DNA from: Dendrophyllia cribrosa
Lineage: Eukaryota; Cnidaria; Anthozoa; Scleractinia; Dendrophylliidae
Length of the DNA: 64,000 nt
NCBI GenBank assembly: GCA_024195265.1
Contig: JAJLRJ010000003.1
Location: 56,124,284 to 56,188,283 of the forward strand
Reading direction: 5' to 3'
Of this stretch, positions 10,895 through 23,745 are shown piece by piece; position 1 is the stretch's first letter, and every line of letters starts with the position of its first letter. The translations under genes and the position numbers were made by a program. The notes beneath the pieces were generated by a model. It was not told where the DNA came from, did not search any database, and worked only from the letters and a program-made list of their open reading frames with translations.

Positions 10895-13800
10895 TGGTTG
10901 TAACTAAACTGCCATCTTCAAAAATAATACAAAAAGTGAAAATGGTTTCCCGAGACACCGCTTTCTCAACTGTATTAACTTATGAAAAGATGCAACGAGA
11001 TATTGTAGCTTAGAAATGGTTAACGACAGCGGAGTACTGTACGTGTTCATGGGAGCGCGTGGTCCAAAATATAAAACGTTTGATGATCTTTTAAATACGA
11101 ACGGCTATTGATAAGATTATGATAGATGATTCGTCTTTTTTTTAAATGGACAATTTAAATTTAATTTTTTTTTTTAAATCAAAGTCGTACCCTAACCTGT
11201 TACAAAGGGGGAGTGGTTCTTTACCACCTCCTCCTTCTTGAATCCGCCATTTTGGATTTTATGATGACCAGAAAAATCAACTTTTTTGATCCAAAACCAA
11301 TAGAAACGATGTATAACTGTAATGATGCCAAAATAACTTAAAAAACAGATAATTTAACCATGAAAACTTAACATTTTCCCCTTATATCTTGGGTGAATGT
11401 CGTAAAGAGTGCTGCTCTTAGCCAAATTCAGAGCGAGCTCTTGTTTGTCTTCACGAATCGCACCACACCCCACCTCACCCCCTGAGGTCAGTCGTAAATG
11501 AAAACCTGCACGTTTTGCCCATCTTTTACAGACAGGGATATCGGTCATCAGCTTCAGATAACAAACGCTCTTGATAATCGATTGCAGAAGCCAAAAATAT
11601 TGATTGTATTTTAAGTATTTTTCATGGTAATGTCATCAATAATCCGAAAATAACTCGGTTAATAAGCAGCACAGTTAAGTTGTTACACATACTTTATTTT
11701 AAAACAAGGATTATATTTAGTGCCAAAAATTGTAGGATAAATAGCTCGAATTATAAAGCAATTAATAGAGTTTTCAGTTTCGTTTCTCGTATCTCTCGAT
11801 ATAGAAATAACATTCGAGTATTAATATTTGGAAGGCGAAGACATCTTCAGATTTAAGTGTCTGAAAAAGATCTTTTGATGCTCAAAATATTTGTTAAAAA
11901 TATATGCACAACTGTTCTTGACAAATAATTTGTAAGGTAGAATGCCTCCAAAGCTAGTTATGGAGGCCTGGTCTGATTTTGTTTCTTATTTCTCTAGATA
12001 TAAATTAAAATGATACTTGAGTTTTGATATTTGGATGGTGAAGACATCTTTAGATTAGGCTATCCGACTTTTGATGCTCAAAATATGCACAACTGTTCTT
12101 CAAAATAAAAACTTTTTTTCTATTCCCATAAAGCCTGTATTTTTTACACATTCCGAGCTCTTTTTGCAGGGAAGCACCTTAGCTGTTTACGGCTTTTTGC
12201 AGTTAAAAAACCGTAGCCTTTGTTCCAGGTGATAATCTAAATCAAGGTACACTCCCTAATCTTTGAAACAATAATGCGTTTATATAACTAGATTTCTCAA
12301 TTGGAAAATAGTAAAAATTGCTATGCATGTAAAGTAGGTATTCGGAAAAATACTAACATTGAGAATTTCTAACACACTTACTATTACAGAAGTATTATCT
12401 TGCGATTTACGATTTACGACGAAAATGATATTAGATGTATAACGGCAGAGGTAGACAGGCTTAGTGGAAATACATAGAAAGGCAATTATATTAGCCAAAT
12501 TCGTTTTGAAATGGCTATATTGAACATTATATTATACGGGAACAAATTTTTTGGCGAGAAATATTTTCATGAAGGCCATATATATCATGTCTACTTCTTT
12601 TTTTTATAAAACAAGCAGCATATTTTCAAATAAAATATAATAAACTAAAATGGATAAAATCCAACGTCGTTGTAGAAATATTTCCATATTGTCCACGTTT
12701 ATTAGGATACATTCGAATAATTTGGAGAGTTTAATTCTTTTAGCAACTAAAATATGATTAAAAGGCAAAACAACGATAATACACAATTGGCTGTAACTAA
12801 ACTCAGTGCCATTTTCAAAAACGCTACAAAAAGATAGAAATAGTTTCCCGAGACACCAGTTCCTCATCTGTATTAACTTCAATCTAAAACAAGCAACGAA
12901 ATATTGTTGTCTAGAAATGGTTAATGACAGCGGAGTAATGTATGAATTAGTGGGAGCACGTGAGCCAAAATACAGTATATAGAGTCTGATTATTTTACAA
13001 ACGAGCTGCTATTGCATATATTGATGAAACGATGCTAGATAATTTTTCTTTTTTAAGCAGAGAATCTAAAAATGCTTTCAATCATCTGACGTACACGTAC
13101 AAGAAAAATATCTCCCCACCATGGTGGATCAGTGGTAAGGGGGTGTTTGTTGAAACCTTCCTGTGATCCGCTATCTTGCATTTTATGATTTCCAAAAACT
13201 ACACCTCTTCTGATCCAAAACCAATGAAAACGATAGTAAAATGGCCAGGAGTATAACTAAAAAAATAAACCAACCAAAACTTGAAAAACAGATAATTCAA
13301 TCTAAAAAATCCTTATTTTGTTAGCCATGGAAACATCATATGTCGTACAAAAACATTTTATTGTTCTCGTCATAATGTGTCCGAAAGAATAATGAAAAGC
13401 TACTGAAAGCATTAACTTCTCAAATCAAAATCCCTGCAGAATGAGGGTTGAAATGAAACCATGAATGAAAACCCACACGTGCATTTAACCTTTCATAGCA
13501 TAATATCAACTGTTATCTGCTCAATTTCATACTCAACAGCGCGAAACATTGCTTAAGTACCAAGCTATTACATCCTTGAAAGAATGGATAAAAATAGAAA
13601 TTGTATCGAATTTGGTCAAATGGCAAATCTTCTGCTTATTTAAGTTCAGTTAAAACAATATGGAGATTCCAATCCTACGGTAACAATGAACTAAATAATA
13701 TCAACAGAAGACTGAGTTTTGTTTATAGTGCGCAAATATAGTGTTTATAGTGCGTTTGCGTGTTGTGTGAAAATTCTAAATGTGTACGTGTATAAACCTT

Positions 13801-14356
13801 CAGACATACACTATCACAGTGTGATATTACAGTATAAATTAAAACAGTAATGTTCCGCTACAATATATTGCCACTTAAATTGAGTGTACGTTTTAGCGTT
13901 GCGGACAAAAGAAACTGCTTAGAAGTTAAAGTATGGTAGCTTTAATATGTCTGTTACTCAGGGATATGATCTGATAGCACTATGAGACAATATATTATAA
14001 CTGTTCAACGCACTTACACCAATAGCAACTCAGTGATACATTAAGAGTCACTTTTCTTAGGTTGTCCACAATTCTTTTCGAAGACATAAATGCTGAATGG
14101 CGAGAAAAAGGATGGTAGCAGAATTACATATTAAATTAATATGTTCTACTGAATAATTTAATTCCTTTAAATTAATTCTTTTACTTCAGTCTATTTTCGT
14201 GCGTACACTCTGCAAGAGTTTTGAGAGTCTAATGATTGCTTTAAAAATAAATTGGAACGTTCAAGGTTGATATTTAACGTAAGTGATAATCGATCAATAA
14301 TGATTGCCAGATGATGATATGCCACCGATATACCCTATGAGAATGCTCTTCAGGCT

Positions 14357-14485
14357 AAAAACGTGATATTAGATTAACAATTTTGATCTCAGCAGTGAAA
14401 TACACTTGCTGAAGTGTTAAAGTTTTGTCACTCCGTGCCTGGACTGCATTCAGTAAAGACAAAGAATACACTCTGTAGAGACAAG
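14357..14485 (+). promoter_or_regulatory. Conserved proximal upstream region and 5' UTR of gene 1
   Basis: About 130 bp before the start codon is strongly conserved with 35680-35795 before gene 2, including GTTTTGTCACTCCGT and GGACTGCATTCAGTAAAGACA. More distal sequence between the copies has many indels. I see no convincing TATA box at the expected spacing, so the transcription start is not assigned. Conservation may reflect either recent duplication or constraint. Confidence 0.4.
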
Positions 14486-16972
14486 ATGCGTTTGAAAGTT
14501 ACAGCTCTCCTGTTGGTGTGGATATCATTTCATTGTGCTCTCTCATTTCAACGTAAGATTTTTCCACTCTCTTATTCCTAACTGACTTCAAATACTGCCG
14601 GTATTTTCTCAAGCCCCTTTTTCTACGTTAGTTAACGTTTTAGTCATCGTGTCAAATTTCGACTGTAGAAACGCTGCGATTTTTCTCGTACCTAGTGTTT
14701 TTTCTTACAGCTACACGAAGCAAAATCAATGCGGAAATTTGTTGTTGCCTTTTCGCATTTTGTCCTTCTTCCTTTTATGTAATCGAACACAATTTCCATG
14801 GCAAAGCATTATTTCGTATTTTAAAGTTGGTATTCACAGTTTCAACATATCTTTCTAGGTGTACATATGCCGCACCCTATTTCTTGGTTTTCATAAGTGT
14901 GCATTTGGGGTTAATTTGAATTAGTCCTTGTTTTGAAAATGAAAGCGTCGAACATAGAACTCATGGTGAACAGGGCGCGGTTTCTATTTGCATTTCAAAA
15001 TAATTTACCTAAAATCGAAGGTAAAACGTAGGAGAAAATGAAATGGGAAATCCAATTACGCTTTTTATTGACGGCCAAGTAGAAAATACGAAGAAAAAGC
15101 GAACTACTCATGAAAACACGGTAGATCAGCAGGGAAAATGTCCTTTTTAAAAGCAGCTTTAATCAACCTAACTTGACACAACGTTCTCTCATGTAAAATG
15201 AAAAAAATATTAAGTAATATTCGTTTTAAATGTCTAAGAACAAGGAAATAAATTAAAAACATTGACCTCAATTTTTTTCAAGTTGCAACTGTCATTTCCA
15301 TCATGGCCATTAGAAGCTAAGGTCAGTTATTAACAGTTTCAGTGCACTAATAGTTGTTAACAAGACTGGATCATTATTTTTACGTTTCCTTTTGTTTATG
15401 GTTTTTCAAAATTGACGACATAGCCCCTTTAATGTCTCTCTTCTCTGTTTAGGGACAAGTGATGATAAAGAAGCCCCATTACACGACCCACTATAATTCA
15501 CATTTTTTATTTTTCTTTAAAGATGACGAAGCACCCACTGGTACATTGTTAGAGAGGGACGAAAAAATCTCTAATGAAGATGAATCCCCTACCGGAACAG
15601 AGGGGGACGAAGAAAGTCTTATAGAAGACCAGCCCCCTACTGGAATAGAGCTGAAGGACGAAGAAACCGTTAAAAAAGATGATTCCCCTGCTGGAACAAA
15701 TGGAGACCTTGGAGCCAATGATGAAATGAATAAACTAGCCGGTAAGAGTCCATATTAATCTTGATGGACGTGTTGATATACAAATGTAAAATGCGATAAA
15801 AACAATCTTGTATTTTTGGCTACCAATTGAAAATAGTGACAAGATACCATTTTTTTTTTGGACGAGTTTTTCCTTGTTAATATATATAAACTGATGTAAT
15901 TAGAATGAACGAGAGACCTCGTCATATTCACCGGAAAGCACAGCGATAAGTAGAAGGAATAAACACAAATGGAAAAAAACATTTAACATTGGGGTAATTT
16001 GTGTAACAAAATGTTTAAGTATGCTTCATAATCTTTCACGTTTTTCATAATAACTAAACATTTATTTAACAAGTATTGAATATTCTGAAGAAATTTGGAC
16101 ATTCATTAATCCTATCCTAACAGGGTTATCTTTTGTCTTCTGGGACTTGGTGGGAGTGGGTGGGGATTCCGTCCTCACTATTTGCATCTTTCAGAGTATG
16201 AAACCAAAAACAGTGACACTTGGATGGCAGATGGTAAGGCCAAAAGCGAACAGGGGCCATCTTGGATTTCCGCTTTGTCAAAAAAGCGCCAAAAATGATC
16301 AAAATCAATAGATGCGAAAGTTAAAATGACCTTAACATGTAGAGACTACTTTGGGAAACGCTGAGTCACGCTGGACTACACTAATTGTTCACCTTGACTA
16401 TATTTAATATTATCATTTATTCTTTCTTCTTCTTTTCTACAGAAGCTGCAGCAAACCCAGGTAATTTTTTTTACATAATCTTTACTTTCTTATTATATGC
16501 TATGTTCCACTATATTTGAAAACAGGGAAAAATCCTTCTAACGCGTAAAGGAAAAAGACTAACATTATACGAAAACAGTTTCCTTCGATCATTTTCTTCA
16601 TTTGTGTCCACAGGATGCGGAAACTACAAAACTCTCAATCAGTATAACCGTGCGCAAGCCTACTCAGGAAGCATCTACTGTGACAAATATCTTGCTGCTG
16701 GCTGGTATAGGTTTTCATGGTCTGCTGGTTATCAGATGCCCAATAGCTGTGTGCCTAAACACCGTTGTGGTACGCATGCGCCTGGTTGGCTGTTTGGTGG
16801 GCATCCTACAGTGGCTCAAGGGTCTGTCTTGCGCATAGTGTGTTTCCACTGGACCTCGGGCTGCTGCCATTGGTACAAGACCATTTTGGTTCGCAACTGC
16901 GGCCGCTACTACGTGTACTATTTGACAGGAATACCCATCTGCAACTTACGTTACTGTGGCAACCGGTCGTAA
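14486..16972 (+). CDS. Gene 1: secreted acidic protein with one D8C/D10C (uromodulin-type) domain
   Basis: Proposed exons 14486-14552, 15523-15741, 16443-16460 and 16614-16972 total 663 nt, giving 220 residues and a TAA stop. All junctions are GT-AG and phase 1. Residues 1-22 (MRLKVTALLLVW...) are a signal peptide. Residues 23-95 are acidic with imperfect PTGTEGDEE-like units. Residues 96-101 come from an 18-nt micro-exon. Residues 102-220 are one D10C domain with the ten cysteines in family order and the motifs GWYRF, CGTHAPGW, VCFHW, CCHW and RNCG. In uromodulin and GP2 this module is extracellular and glycan-bearing, so a secreted role is likely; the ligand is unknown. The exon that corresponds to gene 2 exon 2 is ruined here (15453-15496) and must be skipped to keep the frame. 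No transmembrane, ZP or GPI signal follows the domain. Confidence is high for the domain and frame, moderate for the joins. Confidence 0.85.
15453..15496 (+). pseudogene. Decayed exon 2 of gene 1
   Basis: After an intact acceptor (TTTAG at 15448-15452) the sequence matches gene 2 exon 2 (37569-37613) almost codon for codon (TSDDKEAPLHDPL). It then meets an in-frame TAA and has no GT donor. Compared with gene 2, about 110-120 bp holding the donor and most of the next intron is deleted, leaving the acceptor of the acidic exon only about 26 nt downstream. Including it would stop translation, so the transcript presumably skips it. A pseudo-exon is the simplest reading; an alternative truncated secreted peptide is possible. 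Confidence 0.7.
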
Positions 16973-17192
16973 GGTAGTGTAAAGATCAAAAGCTTCACTT
17001 AAATTTACTGCATAAATACATTTCACTTTTCGTGAATTAACATTAACATTGGCTGGTTTCAATTTATTTGGGAATGGTGATACAGCGAATTGCGTGAAAA
17101 TTAGAGAACTAATGTATTTTTGAGGTTATGCGATTTTCCGAAAAAAATGAAAATAATTTTCTAGCACTTTCATATGAGTCTTCATTTGTGAC

Positions 17193-17236
<44 letters not shown>

Positions 17237-17284
17237 GTTCAAGTGAGAACAGAAATTTTCACAACAAAGATTAGGAGTGAAAAA

Positions 17285-17356
17285 GTGCCTCAGCCGCGAG
17301 TTGAACCCGGGTCTCCTGATGACCGGACAGATTCCTTAACCACTAGCCACTGAGAC
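17285..17356 (-). mobile_element. tRNA-like SINE head (minus strand), extra copy
   Basis: Same family as 618-689, with a one-base loss in the A box region (ACTAGCCACTG). It lies head to head with the plus-strand tRNA-like element at 17469-17541. Confidence 0.6.
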
Positions 17357-17468
17357 AACCACACTTACACAAACACAAACAACACATTTGTGGCTTCATA
17401 GTGGAAAGCTCTTGGGAGACATTTACACAAATTCTGCAATTTTAGATTGCCATGTTGCCAGCATGGTT

Positions 17469-17541
17469 GTCCTGATGGTGTAGTGGTTATCACGCCTAAC
17501 TAGTATGCAGGAGGACGTGGGTTCAAATCCCACTCAGGGCA
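17469..17541 (+). mobile_element. tRNA-like SINE head (plus strand), copy 2
   Basis: Same as 294-366 but with a perfect T stem (GTGGG/CCCAC). Acceptor and D stems pair; the anticodon stem does not fully pair. It has good internal Pol III boxes and is followed by the same tail and (TA)n as copy 1. Confidence 0.65.
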
Positions 17542-17726
17542 AATTTTCTTTCAAACATTTATTCAGTAAAAATAAAATTATTTGGGGTGTGCAGGGTTAG
17601 GGGTACTCTCACATACTGTTCATATATATATATATATATATATATATCCCGATCAGGACAATTTTTAAGGGTTTCACTTTGTGTTTATTTATTCTTTATT
17701 TGACTGGTTTAAGTTCATTTGTGTTA

Positions 17727-17728
<2 letters not shown>

Positions 17729-17788
<60 letters not shown>
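17729..17788. repeat. (TA)n microsatellite
   Basis: About 30 TA units next to the hammerhead-like fragment; shorter (TA)n runs are at 17196-17231 and 17622-17647. Confidence 0.9.
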
Positions 17789-17792
<4 letters not shown>

Positions 17793-17799
17793 TGATTTT

Positions 17800-17877
17800 T
17801 AAAGGTCAAGAAACCAACTCCAATTTAGATTAACGTTTTAATTAGCTCGACGTTTCGGCCGTCTCGGCCTTCGTCAT
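17800..17877 (-). ncRNA. Hammerhead-ribozyme-like fragment of a Penelope-type terminal repeat
   Basis: The minus strand has ATGACGA, a stem II GGCCG-AGA-CGGCC, then GAAA and CGTC. These match the hammerhead core CUGANGA-stem II-GAAA with one mismatch at its first base, exactly where the fragment is cut off against AGACAGTT. Penelope-like elements are known to carry hammerhead motifs in their terminal repeats. It is probably inactive because the core is truncated. Confidence 0.5.
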
Positions 17878-17931
17878 AGACAGTTAAATTGAGAACAGAA
17901 ATCTTCACAACAAAGATTATGAGTGAAAAGG

Positions 17932-18003
17932 TGCCTCAGCCGGGAGTTGAACCCGGGTCTCCTGATGACCGGACAGATGCCTTAACCACTAGGCCACTGA
18001 GAC
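17932..18003 (-). mobile_element. tRNA-like SINE head (minus strand), copy 2
   Basis: Identical in structure to 618-689 and in the matching place in block A copy 2. Confidence 0.65.
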
Positions 18004-21000
18004 AACCACACTTACACAAACACAAACAACACATTTGTGGCTTCATAGTGGAAAGCTCTTGGGAGACATTTACACAAATTCTGCAATTAGGATCGCGTCA
18101 CTTTACCCAATCGTTCAGCGATTCACAGTCCACTCCCAAAGGAAATTAAATTACAAATTAGTGTGGGAAGGGAGATATGGACAACTAATTGCCTCATAAT
18201 CTTTGGATGACCAACCTATTCTCGTTAGGAAGGCGATTCACAGCGATTTCTGAAATATATACATAGACAGTTAAATTGAGAACAGAAATTTTCACAACAA
18301 AGATTATGAGTGAAAAAGTGCCTCAACTCCCGGCTGAGGCACTTTTTGTCGTATTATTTTCGGTTTGAAGACCAAAAGATAGCATAAAACTGATTTCAGT
18401 CAAAAAAAATAAATTTAATATGCGATTGTCTTATATAACGAAATTTAAAAGTTAACCTGTTTCTGCCAGGTATTTCGCTTTTACATATCCCTGTATGCTA
18501 ATTTTATAATTCAGTACACTTACGTATGTTTCTTTTATTGATTTCTGTTTTCTGCAGTTGTGATTACGCCGGGAAAGCATTGGCATTGTGTCAGTCAAGG
18601 ATAGTCTCTAGTGAGATGAGATTAAATGAAAGAAACTTGCCAAAAACAAACTGTCCTAGCACTACAAATACATTTTTAAGGGTTGTAATAGAACAACCAG
18701 TTAAATGATAAATGTATAGACAAAATGAATACGACATATTTCAGTTTGGAAAACTTGTTTAAGATTTTGCCCCATCCAACATCAGTTACAGAAGTGTTAC
18801 AGTTGAAACATCGTATTTCAAATTTGTCATTACAAATAATGACAAATGATTATAAAGTGAAAGAGAAAGCTATTTGGTTGAAGAATTACAAGCAATTATT
18901 ACTGAAAACGATAAACAAAAGAGTTTACATAATATCGATGGGAGCGAAACAAACAAACAAACAAAATTGAACAAAATGAACAAGAAGAATAACTAGCATA
19001 TGAACGTGTTAAAATTTAAGTGTTTGACTTGCTTGTTGAATTTAGGCTGCTTCCAACCTTAGTACTTGGCTTCCTTCATTTTGACCATCTACTTTGTCAT
19101 CGTAATTACCAAGGATGAAAAATACGTTTGGGCTGTGGCAAAAAAGAACAATTTCGTAAGTTAAATAAAGTTAAGTTAAGTTAAGCTCGATGTTCCAATA
19201 TACCTTGAATCGCTCCCATCGGTATTATGTATAAGCTCTTTTGTTTATCTTTTTAATCATTGCTTGGTATTCTTTAATAAGCTTTCTTTTTCACTTTATA
19301 ATCATTTGTCATTATTCATACTTATTGCACATTTTAAAAGAGCAATGTCACCTTATTTATAGTATCACTTTGAAAAGCAAAATAACATATTTATATTAAA
19401 GGAACCCTGAAAATAATGCTCCAGTTTTGTTAACACTTACTATACAAGTGCACAGAAGCTATATATGGCCTTGGCTGTTCGAGACCTGGATGGAAATGGA
19501 TTTTAACTTGACCATATTTTTCATGTTCTTCCTTTGTGTCTTGTAAAAAATCACCTAACTCTTATGATCATGGCTCGTCAGTCTCTCTTCAAGGAATCAG
19601 TTCATATGTTCTTCTCGCTACTACAAAGGGTACTTAGCTAATTGTTTAATACCATTTTGACCAAAAAGAGTAAGTGAAATCCCTGTGACATTACCCCTTT
19701 AAATTAGATGATTCAACTGTAACACAACTGTAACTGATGATGGATGAGGTAACAACCGAAACATGTTTGAAAATTGAAATATGTCGTATGCTCGTGTTTG
19801 CTGCTGCTGCGAAATTTTTATAACATTTTAGTTATAGAACATTGTAGGTCAGTGCGTTTTCTATGTAGCCCGACAAAATATTCTTCGCCAGCAACGTAAG
19901 CACGAATAGTCTTGAGTGATAGAAAGGAGAGTGTTTACATTGTTTTGAGCAAGCAAGTATGTAGTTTAAATACTATGCCTGACTATTGCCATTTTAAGAT
20001 TGTGCAGTTTTTAATGTATCAACTCTAAGTACGAAACCTTGTATCTTGGTTGTCACCGAAAACGCTAATAAAGACTGCATTTAAAAATATGATATTCAGT
20101 TTTGTTTCTGGTGGTAATTTTTTAGCCTGCTGAATAGAAGAAAAGAAAGTCGGTTGCCGTCCATACGCTTTCAACGTGTTACACATGCGTCTTACACATC
20201 TGTTGTAATCACGGTTGAGTGGTGTGATTTTCTAACATGTCGATTTCTAAATTCCCGTATAGGAGCATAGGTAGGAATCTGCAAGCACGTAGGGCAGGGC
20301 GGGGCAGGGTAGGGCGGAGTGTTGGGGGTAGGGGGTGGGGAAGTGTTTGTGGGGTGGGTTGGGAAGTTGTTTCATACTCAAACCATTCAAATCAGATCGG
20401 ATATTTCAGCCCCGATGGCATCGTTCTGATTGGTCTGGCTTTCTTTTCTAAACTATTACCTGGGCTGTTTGAATCAACTCCAAAGAACGCAAAACCAAAA
20501 TCCAAATTTTATGATACGATGTTCGTTCCCTAGGGGTTAATGGCTGACTACCAGTTCATTCTCCATTCAGTGAATCACTGATATCATCTGTCAATTTTTT
20601 ATTCGTCTCTTTTCTTGATGATCATGGATTTCATCTAGCTTTCCTTTATCAAATTTATGCTGGAATTTGTGACCAATAAGAGGAAAGAGGCATAAAATAC
20701 GGAACGTCTATTTGTTTCACGTTTTTCACAGATTTCATAGATTTTACTAATTCGAAAGCTGTTTAAATGTACTACTTTAAAAATAACGTGGAGAATTAAA
20801 GACCGACGGAAACTAACCTTGCCATATTGTCTTTTTTTCCACTGTGATGAATATATATTTTTTTAATTTCCCGCTGACATATGTCACGCACAAGAGCCAG
20901 TAAGAGCGCGGGGGAGGGGGAAGGGGAGGGGCGGGGGGGGGGGGGGGGTCCATTTTTTCCGCAATCAGTCAGTCAAGACATTTCACACAGGCATTCAAAA

Positions 21001-21253
21001 CGCATGGGCATGTCATGTTCAGGAAGAAAAACTTTCTTGGAGCGAAGTGTCAACTACGTAAAATAAGACAAACTTCCCGTTTCTCGTCAGTTTTCACAAA
21101 TGGCCTGCTCCTTTCTCGATTATTTTTGTAAGAATTCTGTTCTCAATTCTCATTAATCTTCCGAGAGAAAGGGATTTCGGAACCCTTGGAACTACCCAGG
21201 GTACGCTCCTAAATAGTGCTGCTACAATTCTGCTTCATCGCTGGTTATCGCTA

Positions 21254-21400
21254 TTTGCCCCACAACCATTGCTTTGATTTCTCTACAGTTTGTTTTTTGG
21301 CTGCTCTAATTCTCTGAATTCTGCAAGAAAACTAAACAAGAATGGATTTAAACACGAATTTGCAAAATTAAACGTCCACGAAACTTCATAAACCGACAAA
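21254..21400 (-). pseudogene. Degraded GPCR TM7 fragment, copy 2
   Basis: Nucleotide counterpart of the minus-strand TM7 fragment at 4036-4170. It has additional frameshifts, and its downstream side diverges into a different sequence at about 21410. Confidence 0.5.
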
Positions 21401-21779
21401 GGGTGACAAAGGGTGTAATTTCGTGTTAAAAAACGCCATAAAAAGAAGATAGACAAGTGCGTTTGACAAACAATTTACTTCACTCTTGCCGTTCGCACTG
21501 TCGCTCACAGCTCTATCACTTTGATCTAAAAAATGTTCTTTGGACGGCTTCAGATGTTCTTGTTTATTTCAAAAGCTTTCTTGAATAAAGAATTTGTCCC
21601 TCTTGTGCTAAGCAATATTTTGATCAGTGTAACCGGCTACACAACTCTTCAACTCTTATAGCGATATGACGAGTTGTCAGTGTCGAATACACACAAATCT
21701 TACCTCTATAGGGTATCCCGGTGAAAAACGAAACTCTCGCGTGCAATTTCCCATTCCCCACCCCCCTCACCGTCCAATG

Positions 21780-22570
21780 CAACATTTTGTTAACGAGCCT
21801 CGCTTTTACTGCCCTTGAGTTGGACTGGTCGCTCAACCCCCGGCCTGTTCATAACTTTGAAAGCTTTTCAGTACAAATACGCAAGAGAAAACCAACATGT
21901 AGAGGTTCTTCTTAGTGCGCATTTTTACTCTGGGGTGTTTCTTTGTACCGTTTCATTCTTCATTGTACATCACCGGCAACGTGTACTAGACAGATTTCTT
22001 GCGCTTTATCTTCATCTAAGATACAACGAGCTACAACGAACTTGTTACAGTTAAACGCGTACTGTGGTTTCTTCTTTTGCTATGGTCGCTCGCCGCCTGT
22101 GGTGTTTCTGTTGGTGTTTTTGGAAAGCAACACTTCAACATTATTGCAGCTCCAGCATTTGGAAGTCTTCTCGTTGTCAACGCGTTACTTTACTATAGAA
22201 TTTACCGCATTGTTAGATGTCGCCAATTGCAGATTCATATTCAGTCACAACATAACAGCACTGCGAATCCCCTAGATACCAAACACTTTATAAAATCTGT
22301 TATCAACACCCTTTTATGTATACGTTATCTTCCTCGTGTGCCACCTACCGTATATAGCGGTAGCTGCTTATGTTTACGTCAGCAACGATTCTAAAACTTT
22401 TGATTTTTCGTGGACATTGGTGTACATTAATTCATCTCTTAACCCAGTTTTGTTTTCTTGGAGAGTTCAAGAAATTTGAACAGCTATCAAACATTGCATT
22501 CATAAATTGGCATGTTGTTGTTTGCGCAGACAAATTCTTAATATCAGACCAACCAAAACATAGTCTTGCA
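21780..22570 (+). pseudogene. Class A GPCR pseudogene, copy 2
   Basis: Same receptor as at 4225-5020 but with different damage. It keeps VLDRFLALYLHLRYNE (DRY-like box after TM3) and TM7 (INSSLNPVLFSWRVQE), both missing from copy 1. TM1 is replaced by unrelated sequence. A 10-bp duplication near 22030 (CGAGCTACAA) breaks the frame, and a stop follows the TM7 helix. The two copies decayed independently after the block duplication. Confidence 0.75.
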
Positions 22571-23745
22571 AAAGCGCCCATAAAGACCCTTCCCTCCCCC
22601 TCACGAAAAAACAATCACGCCTCCTTCAGTTGCTACGTAACTGCGATGTTCTCCTTCTCACGGCTCTTTTAAAAATGTATTTCAAACATTGTGTGCGTGC
22701 TGTAATTTGTTGCACATGTTAACCTTTTTTGTTTAAGTATTCATCTTTATTGGCAAAATTTCATTTATTTCGTTATAAAATTCTTTAGCATCTTTTCATC
22801 GCCCATCGCGAAAGACCTTTACTTAATTAGTTGGCTCGAGTAAAAGCATTTGTCAAATTGCTAGCTTTCTTTTCATTTTGTTTGTGGATGCGTCACTTTT
22901 AGTGTTATCTTTAGTGTTGTCTTTTGTATCAAGAGTGAACAGCTATAATATTTTTAATTTGATGTCAGTGCGCTCAAGCTGTTGCCCTACAAAAATTCAT
23001 CACAACCGCAGTGGGATTTTCGTTGCTAAACAAGTATCATTTTATTGAAAGAAAGAAATGATAACTCGCAGTGATAAGTTTGCAGATAAAATGTGTTCTG
23101 CCGAATAGGCCACTCCGGATCCATACAGTGCAAGGATAACGCTAACTAAAGATAACTGCCTCCGAAGAAAATTATACGATGTGTAAAATTAGAGAAGCTT
23201 TACAGATCCTTGATGTCACTCACCAAGACTTATGGGTGCTTCACGATATCGCGCTAACTGTTGTGTATTTTAAAATATTTTTTAATGTACTTTTTCTATG
23301 AGGTCCCGACGTTGAGATTAACTAACAAGCAATGGACGGAAAGTTAAATTTTGAATCAGTTTCCAGAATGGAGCATAATTTTAAGTGAACGACTTGGCAC
23401 GAGCTTTTTACTTATTTTATTTTTGTCGTTATTTATTGGATGACTGTTCCAAAGAGTGCTATTTTTTTAGTGTACTCGGACCGTCTCTGGTCGGTCGTAA
23501 ATATGCTTTTGCAGTTGCTTCACAGAACACAATATTAACCGTTTGCTTCAGTTTAACAAACAAACTGTAAAAATATTGATTGTCTATGTTGACATTCTTT
23601 ACTCAAAGTGCTGTTGATGGAATCGTCAAGAATATAGATTCAGGAGAAAAAGATGAATTTCTATCTAATTCAATACATGCAAATAAAAAACGACGCTCAT
23701 TTATCTAATTGTTGCAACGCTGGTTTCCTTAAAAATAGCCTTATT

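Larger units (their letters stand above)
8890..17000. repeat. Segmental duplication block B, copy 1 (contains gene 1)
   Basis: From about 8890 (GTCACGTGACAAAACACTGC) the sequence aligns with 29508 onward and stays alignable through the gene. Upstream of the gene, 9.2-13.4 kb is AT-rich non-coding DNA with older internal duplications of about 1.9 kb: for example TCGTTGTAAAAGTATTT at 10680 and a diverged match at 12665, or ATTTGGAAGGTGAAGACATC at about 9359, 11829 and 12029. I see no gene in it. Confidence 0.8.

Noticed and set aside
17469..17541. Functional tRNA-Thr (AGT) gene
   Set aside because: The anticodon stem is mismatched and the sequence carries a conserved non-tRNA tail, so a SINE head is more likely.
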